The notes below the pieces were generated by a model that saw only the letters and a list, made by a program, of their open reading frames with translations, was not told the origin of the DNA and searched no databases. The translations under genes were made by a program, and so were the position numbers. Below are positions 1 to 7,525 of a stretch of 18,114 bases of DNA, piece after piece (the first letter of the stretch is position 1; the number at the start of each line of letters is the position of its first letter). The stretch comes from Symbiodinium natans (lineage: Eukaryota; Sar; Dinophyceae; Suessiales; Symbiodiniaceae), in assembly GCA_905221605.1 (NCBI GenBank), contig CAJNDS010002758.1, positions 64,001 through 82,114 on the forward strand, read 5' to 3'.

Positions 1-238
1 CAGCCTCCGGGCAAAATTTGGCCAAATCGGGCTGCTCTTCGTATGCGATGAGAAATGCGCGGCTCGATTTGGCCAAATTTTGCCGGGCAGCCGCCGGGCA
101 AATTTTGGCCAAATCGGGCTGCTCTTCGTATGCGATGAGAAATGCGCGGCTCGATTGCGATGAGAAATGCGCGGCTCGATTTGACCAAATTTTGCCGGGC
201 AGCCTCCGGGCAAAATTTGGCCAAATCGGGCTGCCACG
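1..238. repeat. 88-bp repeat family around ATTTGGCCAAAT, copy cluster 1
   Basis: About 2.5 units are seen, each starting at CAGCC(T/G)CCGGGCAAA near 1, 88 and 200. The first spacing is about 87 bp. The second is about 112 bp because a 25-bp segment (131-155) is exactly duplicated in tandem at 156-180. Each unit has two ATTTGGCCAAAT palindromes facing each other across a TGCGATGAGAAATGCGCGG spacer, so both strands look alike. The same family recurs, inverted, at 3811-4363. Three frames stay open across it, but they translate to the same shifted low-complexity peptide, so I do not call a gene. The left edge of the window cuts the array. Confidence 0.85.
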
Positions 239-690
239 CACAAAATCTGCCTGGATCTACGTGGGGCTGTTTCTTACAAAAAAAGTGCCGCGTAGATCCA
301 GGCAGATTTTGTCCTTCGTGTTTTTTGACAAAACACCATGGACAAAATCTGCCTGGATCTACGCGGGGCTGTTTCTTACAAAAAAAAGTGCCGCATAGAT
401 CCAGGCAGATTTTGTCCTTCGTGCTTTTTGAGAAAACACCATGGACAAAATCTGCCTGGATCTATGCGGGGCTGTTTCTTACAAAAAAAAGTGCCGCGTA
501 GATCCAGGCAGATTTTGTCCTTTGTGTTTTTTGAGAAAACACCATGGACAAAATCTGCCCGGATCTACGCGGCGCTGTTTCTTACAAAAAAAGTGATGCG
601 TAGATCCGGGCAGATTTTGTCCTTTGTGTTTTTGGAGAAATCACCATGGACAAAATCTGCCTGGATCTACGCGGGGCCCGGCAAAATCTG
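239..690. repeat. 103-bp tandem array of paired inverted 27-bp arms
   Basis: Left arms begin at 240, 340, 443, 546 and 648 (GGACAAAATCTGCC...), giving a period of 102-103 bp. Right arms at 288-314, 391-417, 494-520 and 596-622 are their reverse complements. The array is therefore an alternately inverted monomer of about 51 bp. Arms 288-314 / 340-366 and 391-417 / 443-469 are perfect 27-bp inverted pairs separated by 25 nt. The spacers are themselves imperfect palindromes, for example GTGTTTTTTGACAAAACAC. The period is mostly not divisible by three, so the open frames here are not evidence of coding. Confidence 0.9.
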
Positions 691-790
691 ACCAAAGTGA
701 CGCGACCCTAATTTATATAATTTACATAATTTTTATAATTTGAATAATTTAAATAATTTAAATGGAACAGGAGGGGGGGCTGGCCCGCTT
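691..790. other. AT-rich linker between repeat families
   Basis: An AT-rich stretch with repeated ATAATTT(A/G) words, including ATAATTTACATAATTT, ends in a G-rich run. The same ATAATTTACATAATTT word occurs in the central spacer of the inverted repeat at 3940-3994. This suggests the linker belongs to the same composite family. No gene is seen. Confidence 0.5.
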
Positions 791-992
791 CCGGGGGAGG
801 ACCGGGCTCGTGATTTAGTATTGGGGGGAGGCCCGGGCTCGTGATTTAGTATTGGGGGGAGGCTCGGGCTCGTGATTTAGTATTGGGGGGAGGCCCCGGC
901 TCGTGATTTAGTATTGGGAGAAGGCCCGGGCTCGTGATTTAGTATTGGGAGAAGGCCCGGGCTCGTAATTTAGTATTGGGAGAAGGCCCGAG
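791..992. repeat. 31-bp GC-rich tandem repeat, block 1
   Basis: Six units with TGATTTAGTATTGGG at 811, 842, 873, 904 and 935 and a TAATTTAG variant at 966, a constant 31-bp step. The consensus joins TGATTTAGTATTGGGGGGAG to GCCCGGGCTCG. The last unit carries GGGAGAAGGCCCGAGG and runs into a T-rich nonamer linker, as the end of block 2 does. Confidence 0.92.
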
Positions 993-1077
993 GCTTTTTT
1001 AATAATTCTAAAAGTTTTAAAAGTTTTAATAGTTTTAAAAGTTATAAAAGTTTTGAAAGTTCAGGAATCTCATGGCC
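993..1077. repeat. TTTTAAAAG / TTTTAATAG nonamer linker
   Basis: Nine-bp words of the TTTTAA(A/T)AG type lead into TTCAGGAATCTCATGGCC. This is the same punctuation core that recurs through the large AT satellite at 1763-5555. It connects two blocks of the 31-bp repeat. Confidence 0.8.
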
Positions 1078-1290
1078 GGTTAGTATTGGAAGGAGGCCAG
1101 GGCTTGTAGTTTAGTATTGGGGAGAGGCCTGGGCTCGTGATTTAGTATTGGGGTAAGGCTCGGGCTCGTGATTTAGTATTGGGGGGAGGCCCGGCTCGTG
1201 ATTTAGTATTGAGGGGAGGCCCGGGCTCGTGATTTAGTATTGGAGGGAGGCCCGGGCTCGTAATTTAGTATTGGGAGATGGCCCGATGCT
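1078..1290. repeat. 31-bp GC-rich tandem repeat, block 2
   Basis: About seven units of the block 1 repeat. The first is truncated to GGTTAGTATTGG; later units start TAGTTTAG, TGATTTAG and finally TAATTTAG. As in block 1, the last unit has the TAATTTAG variant and a GGGAGA(A/T)GGCCCGA ending. The whole block plus linker therefore looks duplicated as a higher-order unit. Confidence 0.9.
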
Positions 1291-1366
1291 TTTTTAATAG
1301 TTTTAAAAGTTTTAATAGTTTTAAAAGTTTTAAAAGTTTTGAAAGTTCAGGAATCTCATGGCAGGT
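1291..1366. repeat. TTTTAAAAG / TTTTAATAG nonamer linker, second copy
   Basis: Near copy of 993-1077: nonamer words, then TTTTGAAAGTTCAGGAATCT and CATGGC, followed directly by a truncated 31-bp unit. The repeated linker-plus-truncated-unit junction shows that block and linker were copied together. Confidence 0.8.
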
Positions 1367-1762
1367 TAGTATTGGAGTGAGGCCCGGGCTCGTAGTTTAG
1401 TATTGGGGGGAGGCCTGGGCTCGTGATTTAGTATTGAGAGGATGCTCGGGCTCGTCATTTAGTATTGGGGGGAGGCCCGAGCTCGTGATTTAGTATTGGG
1501 GGGAGGCTTGGGCTTGTGATTTAGTATTGGGGAGAGGCCCGGGCTCGTGATTTAGTATTGGGCGGAGGCTCGGGCTCGTGATTTAGTATTGGGGGGAGGC
1601 TCGGGCTCGTGATTTAGTATTTGGGGGAGGCCCGGGCTCGTAATTTAGTATTGGGTAGAGGCTTGGGCTTGTGATTTAGTATTGGGGAGAGGTCCGGGCT
1701 CGTCATCTAGTATTGGGGGAAGGCCCGGGCTCGTGATTTAGTATTGGGAAGAGGCCCGGGGC
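1367..1762. repeat. 31-bp GC-rich tandem repeat, block 3
   Basis: About 13 units of the same 31-bp repeat, the longest block. Variation is mostly in the poly-G run and in the first bases of the unit (TAGTTTAG, TGATTTAG, TCATTTAG, TAATTTAG, TCATCTAG). The block ends at GGCCCGGGGCCCTGGCCAGG, where the large nonamer satellite begins. Confidence 0.9.
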
Positions 1763-3810
1763 CCTGGCCAGGAAATTCCCGAACTTTTAAAACTTTTAAA
1801 ACTATTAAAACTATTAAAAAGGCTTCTTTTTAATAGTTTTAATAGTTTGGGAGGCTTTTTAAAAGTTGAAACTATTAAAACTATTAAAACTATTAAAAAG
1901 AAACCTTTTTAATAGTTTTAATAGTTTTAATAGTTTTAATAGTTTTAAAAGTTTTAATAGTTTCAAAGGTTCAGGAATCTCCTGGCCAAGGCCGTTTCTT
2001 TTTAATAGTTTTAATAGTTTGGGAGGCTTTTTAAAAGTTGAAACTATTAAAACTATTAAAACTATTAAAACTTAAAAAGGAAAAGGCCTGGCCTGGAGAT
2101 TCCCGAACTTTTAAAACTTTTAAAACTATTAAACTATTAAAACTATTAAAAAGGATTCTTTTTAATAGTTTTAATAGTTTGGGAGGCTTTTTAAAAGTTG
2201 AAATTATTAAAACTATTAAAACTATTAAAACTTAAAAAGGAAAAAGCCTGGCCTGGAGATTCCCGAACTTTTAAAACTTTTAAAATTATTAAAACTATTA
2301 AAACTATTAAAACTATTAAAACTATTAAAACTATTAAAACTATTAAAACTTTTAAAAAGGCTTCTTTTTAATAGTTTTAATAGTTCGGGAGGCTTTTTAA
2401 AAGTTGAAACTATTAAACTATTAAAACTATTAAAAAGAAGCCTTTCTAATAGTTTTAATAGTTTCAATAGTTTTAAAAGTTTTAATAGTTTCAAAGGTTC
2501 AGGAATCTCCTGGCCAAGGCCGTTTCTTTTTAATAGTTTTAATAGTTTCGGAGCCGTTTTAAAAGTTGAAACTATTAAAACTATTAAAACTATTAAAACT
2601 TAAAAAGGAAAAGGCCTGGCCTGGAGATTCCCGAACTTTTAAAACTATTAAAACTATTAAAACTATTCAAACTATTAAAACTATTAAAACTATTAAAACT
2701 ATTAAAAAGGCTTCTTTTTAATAGTTTTAATAGTTTGGGAGGCTTTTTAAAAGTTGAAACCATTAAAACTATTAAAACTATTAATACTTAAAAAGTAAAA
2801 GGCCTGGCCTGGAGATTCCCGAACTTTTAAAACTTTTAAAACTGTTAAAACTATTAAAACTATGAAAAAGGATTCTTTTTAATAGTTTTAATAGTTTGGG
2901 AGGCTTTTTAAAAGTTGAAATTATTAAAACTACTAAAACTATTAAAACTTAAAAAGGAAAAAGCCTGGCCTGGAGATTCCCGAACTTTTAAAACTTTTAA
3001 AACTATTAAAACTATTAAAACTATTAAAACTATTAAACTATTAAAACTATTAAAACTATTAAAAAGGCTTCTTTTTAATAGTTTTAATAGTTCGGGAGGC
3101 TTTTTAAAAGTTGAAACTATTAAAACTATTAAAACTATTAAAAAGAAGCCTTTTTAATAGTTTTAATAGTTTTAATAGTTTTAATAGTTTTAAACGTTTT
3201 AATAGTTTTAAAAGTTCAGGAATCTCCTGGCCAAGGCCGTTTCTTTTTAATAGTTTTAATAGCTTAGGAGGCTTTTTAAAAGTTGAAACTATTAAAACTA
3301 TTAAAACTATTAAAAAGAAACCTTTTTAATAGTTTTAATAGTTTTAATAGTTTTAATAGTTTTAAAAGTTTTAATAGTTTCAAAAGTTCAGGAATCTCCT
3401 GGCCAAGGCCGTTTCGTTTTAATAGTTTTAATAGTTTCGGCCCCTTTTTAAAAGTTGAAACTATTAAAACTATTAAAACTATTAAAACTTAAAAAGGAAA
3501 AGGCCTGGCCTGGAGATTCCCGAACTTTTAAAACTTTTAAAACTATTAAAACTATTAAAAAGGCTTCTTTTTAATAGTTTTAATAGTTTGGGAGGCTTTT
3601 TAAAAGTTGAAATTATTAACACTACTAAAACTATTAAAACTTAAAAAGGAAAAAACCTGGCCTGGAGATTCCCGAACTTTTAAAACTTTTAAAACTATTA
3701 AAACTATTAAAACTATTAAAACTATTAAAAAGGCTTCTTTTTAATAGTTTTAATAGTTCGGGAGGCTTTTTAAAAGTTGAAACTATTAAAACTATTAAAA
3801 CTATTAAAAA
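1763..3810. repeat. AT satellite of alternating CTATTAAAA / TTTTAATAG nonamers, part 1
   Basis: The base word is 9 bp (CTATTAAAA, complement TTTTAATAG, variants TTTTAAAAG and TTTCAAAAG). Runs of 2-8 copies switch strand every few tens of bases, so the tract can fold back on itself throughout. Two punctuation motifs recur. GGCCTGGAGATTCCCGAAC occurs near 2089, 2250, 2618, 2807, 2967, 3507 and 3658. Its inverted form, TCAGGAATCTCCTGGCC, occurs near 1972, 2500, 3216 and 3388. Units of about 160 bp (2089 to 2250, 3507 to 3658) and 172 bp (3111 to 3283) are duplicated in tandem. The 9-bp period gives open frames reading KLLKLL or NSFNSF on both strands. These are artefacts of the repeat. Confidence 0.93.
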
Positions 3811-3939
3811 GGCAAAATTTGGCCAAATCGAGCCGCGCATTTCTCATCGCGTACGACGAGCAGCCCGATTTGGCCAAATTTTGCCCGGAGCCTGCCCGGC
3901 AAAATTTGGCCAAATCGAGCCGCGCCTTTCTGGAGGCCC
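3811..3939 (+). repeat. Left arm of a 130-bp inverted repeat (ATTTGGCCAAAT family)
   Basis: From GGCAAAATTTGGCCAAATCG to TTTCTGGAGGCCC. Its reverse complement matches 3995-4124 almost base for base. The only differences I see are in the short GCTC(G/T)TCGT(A/TA)(C/T)GCGATG segment. It belongs to the same family as 1-238. Confidence 0.9.
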
Positions 3940-3994
3940 GGAATTATTTCATTGTTTTTTTTATTTTTATAATTTACATAATTTAAATAGTTTT
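3940..3994. other. AT-rich central spacer of the inverted repeat
   Basis: A 55-nt T-rich spacer (GGAATTATTTCATTG..., then ATAATTTACATAATTT) separates the two arms. It would form the loop of a cruciform or foldback. A shortened relative (GGAAATTATTTAATTG) lies near 4264. Confidence 0.75.
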
Positions 3995-4124
3995 GGGCCT
4001 CCAGAAAGGCGCGGCTCGATTTGGCCAAATTTTGCCGGGCAGGCTCCGGGCAAAATTTGGCCAAATCGGGCTGCTCTTCGTTATGCGATGAGAAATGCGC
4101 GGCTCGATTTGGCCAAATTTTGCC
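3995..4124 (-). repeat. Right arm of the 130-bp inverted repeat
   Basis: Starts GGGCCTCCAGAAAGGCGCGG and is the near-perfect inverse of 3811-3939, with about 3-4 differences including one 1-bp indel. Both arms contain internal ATTTGGCCAAAT palindromes, so smaller hairpins nest within the large one. Open frames of 119-160 codons in several phases across both arms translate the same repeat and are not genes. Confidence 0.9.
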
Positions 4125-4363
4125 CGGAGGCTGCCCGGCAAAATTTGGCCAAATCGACCCGCGCATTTCTCATCGCGTACGACGAGCAGCCCGATTTGGC
4201 CAAATTTTGCCCGGAGCCTGCCCGGCAAAAATTGGCCAAATCGAACCGCGCCTTTCTGGAGGCCGGAAATTATTTAATTGTTATCGCGTACGACGAGCAG
4301 CCCGATTTGGCCAAATTTTGCCCGCAGACTGCCCGGGAAAAATTGGCCAAATCGAGCCGCTAG
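4125..4363. repeat. Further ATTTGGCCAAAT family units
   Basis: Continues directly from the right arm with two more units in the left-arm orientation (ATCGCGTACGACGAGCAGCC at about 4171 and 4284). Each is followed by TTGGCCAAATTTTGCCCG. The second unit is a truncated copy joined after a shortened AT spacer. The family ends abruptly at CAAATCGAGCCGC, where nonamer satellite resumes. Confidence 0.85.
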
Positions 4364-5555
4364 TTTTTAATAGTTTGGGAGGCTTTTTAAAAGTTGAAAT
4401 TATTAAAACTATTAAAACTATTAAAACATAAAAAGGAAAAAGCCTGGCCTGGAGATTCCTGAACTTTTAAAACTTTCAAAACTATTAAAACTATTAAAAA
4501 GGCTTCTTTTTAATAGTTTTAATAGTTCGGGAGGCTTTTTAAAAGTTGAAACTATTAAAACTATTAAAACTATTGAAAAGAAGCCTTTTTAATAGTTTTA
4601 ATAGTTTTAATAGTTTTAAAAGTTCAGGAATCTCCTGGGCAAGGCCGTTTCTAGTTTAAAACTATTAAAACTATTAAAAAGAAGCTAGTTTTAATAGTTT
4701 TAATAGTTTTAAAAGTTTTAATAGTTTTAAAAGTTCAGGAATCTCCTGGGCAAGGCCGTTTCTTTTTAATAGTTTTAATAGTTTAGGAGGCTTTTTAAAA
4801 GTTGAAACTATTACAACTATTAAAACTATTAAAAAGAAACCTTTTTAAAAGTTTTAATAGTTTTAATAGTTTTAATAGTTTTAAAAGTTTTAATAGTTTC
4901 AAAAGTTCAGGAATCTCTGGCCAAGGCCGTTTCTTTTTAATAGTTTTAATAGTTTCGAAGCCTTTTTAATAGTTGAAACTATTAAAACTATTAAAACTTA
5001 AAAAGGAAAAGGCCTGGCCTGGAGATTCCCGAACTTTTAAACTTTTAAAACTATTAAAACTATTAAAACTATTAAAACTATTAAAACTATTAAAACTACT
5101 AAAAAGGCTTCTTTTTAATAGTTTTAATAGTTCGGGAGGCTTTTTAAAAGTTGAAACTATTAAAACTATTAAAACTATTCAAAAGAAGCCTTTTTAATAG
5201 TTTTAATAGTTTTAATAGTTTTAATAGTTTTAATAGTTTTAATAGTTTTAATAGTTTTAATAGTTTTAAAAGTTTTAATAGTTTTAAAAGTTCAGGAATC
5301 TCCTGGGCAAGGCCGTTTCTTTTTAATAGTTTTAATAGTTTAGGAGCCTTTTTAAAAGTGTAAACTATTAAAACTATTAAAACTATTAAAACTATTAAAA
5401 CTATTAAAACTATTAAAACTATTAAAACTATTAAAACTATTAAAACTATTAAAACTATTAAAACTTAAAAAGGAAAATTAAAGTTTTAATAGTTTAGGAT
5501 GTTGTTTTGAAAGTTCAAAACTATTAAAACTATTAAAACTTTAATACAGAAAGCA
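4364..5555. repeat. AT satellite of alternating nonamers, part 2
   Basis: Same composition as 1763-3810, with punctuation cores near 4447, 4625, 4736, 4907, 5015 and 5290. It holds the longest pure runs: eight perfect TTTTAATAG copies at 5192-5263 and eleven perfect CTATTAAAA copies at 5365-5463. The array decays over 5464-5555 into partial words before the TIR-bounded segment. Open frames here are again KLL / NSF tripeptide artefacts. Confidence 0.93.
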
Positions 5556-5582
5556 GCCATGTCAAATAGTACATAGAGGTTC

Positions 5583-5640
5583 CTCTTACATATATATATA
5601 TATATATGGTACCCCCCCCCCCCAGTGACCTACCCTTTTT
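5583..5640 (+). repeat. Left terminal inverted repeat
   Basis: CTCTT, A, C, (AT)9, GGTA, twelve C, AGTGACCTACC, CTTTTT. It pairs with 7468-7523. An exact match of both low-complexity tract lengths plus the unique GACCTACC word makes chance unlikely. The tip position is uncertain by a few bases because CTCTT lies next to a one-base indel. Confidence 0.75.
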
Positions 5641-5741
5641 CGCCTTGTCTCAAGTCACCCAGCTGCACTGCAAGCAAACTCGGTGTGCAATATAGCGTAT
5701 TTCCTAGGGCGTAGACTAAAATACAACTAAAATCGCATACA

Positions 5742-6054
5742 CGGGACAGTAGAAAAACCAAAAATACCAAAACCAAAAAAACCAAAAAACCAAAACCAAA
5801 AAAACCAAAAAAAACAAAACCAAAAAAACCAAAAAAACAAAACCAAAAAAACCAAAAACACCAAAAAAACCAATTTTCCGGGACTCTCAAGAAATCCCTA
5901 TGAGGCTTCTCCAAGAGTCCCGGAAAATTGGTTTTTTTGGCATTTTTGGTTTTTTTGGTTTTGGTTGTTTTGGTGTTTTTGGTTTTTTGGTTTTTGTTTT
6001 TTTGGCTTTTTTGGTTTTGGTATTTTGGCTTTTTGGTTCGCCTTCACGGTCCCG
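5742..6054. repeat. 313-nt hairpin: inverted repeat of CCAAAA / TTTTGG tracts
   Basis: The left arm (5742-5887) runs from CGGGAC through (A)nCC-rich sequence to CCAATTTTCCGGGACTCT. The right arm (5914-6054) starts AGAGTCCCGGAAAATTGG, runs through TTTTTGG-rich sequence and ends GTCCCG. The inner 18 bp pair perfectly (5870-5887 with 5914-5931) around a 26-nt loop. The outer part pairs with small slips. Two open frames of 94 codons across the arms (FFGFFGF type) are translations of the low-complexity tract, not proteins. Confidence 0.85.
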
Positions 6055-6067
6055 AGGCAACAACTAC

Positions 6068-6175
6068 GCATTTTTAAGTGTGCTTATGCTAATTGTGCTT
6101 GTCAGAAATAGTATACAAGTGGTCTTTCTAGTGCTTCAGAACTATATGTTTCGTTATTATGTAAGTAGAGCCGCT
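6068..6175 (+). repeat. Internal repeat family A, copy 1
   Basis: First of three diverged copies of a unit of about 125 bp. Shared blocks are GCAT(C/T)TTTAAG, ATTGTGCTT.TCAG, ATAGTATA.AAGTGGTCTT, CTTCAG, and TTATGTAAGTAGA.CCG. The other copies are at 6511-6638 and 6639-6762. Confidence 0.75.
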
Positions 6176-6184
6176 AGTGTTTAG

Positions 6185-6360
6185 TGCATCTTTTGGTTGT
6201 ACTCAAGTGTAGTAGGCCTTATTCAGCCATTACTTGGTGCTCTGGTAGCTCAATTCGCATGGATAATATTTGCCTGGTAAATGCGATTAATTATCTAGAA
6301 GCAGCATTTGCAATACTTGTCTTGAGAAAAAGCATTTATTGCTTAGAATTGTTTGCTTAA
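6185..6360 (+). repeat. Partial, diverged copy of internal repeat family B
   Basis: Weak similarity to 6775-7036: GCAT.TTTTGGTTG, then GGTAGCTCAATTCGCATGG (compare AGTAGCTAAATTCGCATAG at 7139) and a TTGCCTGGTA word. The GGTAGCTCAATT word looks tRNA-like but belongs to this repeat family. The reading is tentative because the copy is heavily diverged. Confidence 0.4.
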
Positions 6361-6510
6361 AAAAGTGACGCCTACTCGTCCAGGAATACCCCAAAACCCT
6401 ATAATCCAAACTTTACCAGAGATTCTCCTGAAAAGCTTGCGCTTTTGGATGTTTTTATGTATTTGTGAATTTGCTTGTGTATGGCCTTCACTAAGTACTT
6501 TTCTAGGATT
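6361..6510. other. Unassigned stretch inside the candidate element
   Basis: AT-rich sequence with no clear repeat partner in the window. A minus-strand open frame of 82 codons (6399-6647) overlaps it and runs into the family A repeats. I recognise nothing in it. Confidence 0.4.
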
Positions 6511-6638
6511 CTTGTGCATTTTTTAAGCCTGATTGTGCAAGTTGCGTTTTTCAAGCATAGTATATATGTGGTCTTCATTGAATACTTCAGACATCTTTGT
6601 TTCATCGTTATGTAAGTAGAACCGCTTCTATTTCCATT
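6511..6638 (+). repeat. Internal repeat family A, copy 2
   Basis: Starts CTTGTGCATTTTTTAAGCC and ends TTATGTAAGTAGAACCGCTT plus TATTTCC. It is directly followed by copy 3, so the two form a tandem pair of 128 and 124 bp. Confidence 0.85.
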
Positions 6639-6762
6639 CTTGTGCATCTTTAAGCTTGCTCATGCAAATTGTGCTTTTCAGACATAGTATATAAGTGGTC
6701 TTTAGTGAATACTTCAGCAATCTTTGTCTCATTGTTATGTAGGTAGAACCGTTTCCATTTCC
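6639..6762 (+). repeat. Internal repeat family A, copy 3
   Basis: Starts CTTGTGCATCTTTAAGC and ends TTATGTAGGTAGAACCG plus TTTCCATTTCC. It is closer to copy 2 than to copy 1, as expected from a recent tandem duplication. Confidence 0.85.
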
Positions 6763-6774
6763 GCAAGTGTTTAT

Positions 6775-7036
6775 TTCGCATTTGGTTGAGTATGGTCCTT
6801 TAAATAGTATTCACTTGAGTCAAATTGGGCTATTTGCTTAAGAATTCCTCTAGTAGTTAAATTCGCATAGAATGAATACTTCAAAAAAGTTGTTTCATGA
6901 ATATGTAAACATAAGGTGTTTCATTTGACTTTGCAGATAGTACTTCAATAATACTTTGCCTGGTATAAACACAACTGTTTCAATGCATTAGTTGCTCAAC
7001 AAAGCACTATTTGCCCTTTAAACCACACTTTGCCAT
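6775..7036 (+). repeat. Internal repeat family B, long copy
   Basis: TTCGCATTTGGTTGAGTATG through GGTCCTTTAAAT, TATTCACTTGAGTCAAATTG and GGCTATTTGCTTAA to TTGCCCTTTAAACCACACTTTG. It is matched by 7061-7273. This copy carries about 50 bp in its middle (6873-6940) that the second copy lacks. Confidence 0.85.
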
Positions 7037-7060
7037 ATTTTGGTTGAATATGGTGCTTCT

Positions 7061-7273
7061 TTCGTATTTTGGTTGAGTATGGTCCTTTAAATGGTATTCA
7101 CTTGAGTCAAATTGGGCTATTTGCTTAATAATTACTCTAGTAGCTAAATTCGCATAGAACCAAGAAAAAATGTTTCACTATTTGATTAATACTTTGCCTC
7201 GTACAAACACAATTGTATAAATAAATTAGTTGCTCAACAAAACATTAATTGCCCTTGAAACGCACAATTTGCA
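7061..7273 (+). repeat. Internal repeat family B, short copy
   Basis: Same order of blocks as 6775-7036: TTCGTATTTTGGTTGAGTATG, TATTCACTTGAGTCAAATTG, TAAATTCGCATAGAA, TAATACTTTGCCT, TTAGTTGCTCAACAAA and TTGCCCTTGAAACGCAC. An internal deletion of about 50 bp separates it from the long copy. No protein is encoded in either. Confidence 0.85.
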
Positions 7274-7467
7274 TAGAAAACCACTGATCTAAACATCTAA
7301 AAACAGCATTGTCCGCTTCAGATTCAAAATGTAGATTCTTCCAATGCTAGCTTATCGGGGTCTGTGAGGTGGGTGTCCCAGTAACTGTCCTTCATTACCC
7401 GGTGATTAACTACGCGACTTTTGGGCCTTCTTTGTTGTTTTTTTGCTAAAAAGGCCTAAAAAGGCCT
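7274..7467. other. Right subterminal region of the candidate element
   Basis: Mostly unique sequence with three tandem GGCCTAAAAA words just inside the right inverted repeat (about 7446-7472). No gene or RNA is seen. Confidence 0.45.
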
Positions 7468-7523
7468 AAAAAGGTAGGTCGCTGGGGGGGGGGGGTAGCA
7501 TATATATATATATATATGAAGAG
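7468..7523 (-). repeat. Right terminal inverted repeat
   Basis: AAAAAGG, TAGGTCGCT, twelve G, TAGC, (AT)9, GAAGAG. This is the inverse of 5583-5640, with two mismatches and two one-base indels. Telomere-like heptamers begin immediately outside at 7526. Confidence 0.75.
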
Positions 7524-7525
7524 AG

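Noticed and set aside
18-691. Three overlapping open frames of 117-126 codons at the left end
   Set aside because: They read through 88-bp and 103-bp tandem palindromic repeats in different phases and give the same peptide words in each. No domain, and no start or splice context.
3804-4431. Open frames of 60-160 codons in at least five phases
   Set aside because: All translate the inverted repeat and its tandem units. Several phases on both strands are open at once, which is a property of the repeat, not of a gene.
1-5555. CRISPR-like reading of the regularly spaced repeats
   Set aside because: The intervals are themselves repeats, units invert, and everything else points to a eukaryotic nuclear genome.
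5630-6184. Two 94-codon frames rich in Phe, Gly and Leu that look like membrane peptides
   Set aside because: They are the two arms of the A/C-rich hairpin. Hydrophobicity comes from TTT / TTG codons of the low-complexity tract.
6240-6320. tRNA-like word GGTAGCTCAATT
   Set aside because: No complementary D-arm, no acceptor stem and no T-arm in the following 80 bases. The word belongs to internal repeat family B.
6399-6647. 82-codon minus-strand frame inside the candidate element, a possible remnant transposase
   Set aside because: No catalytic DDE/D spacing or zinc-binding residues visible, and the frame runs through family A repeats that are diverged without codon phase.
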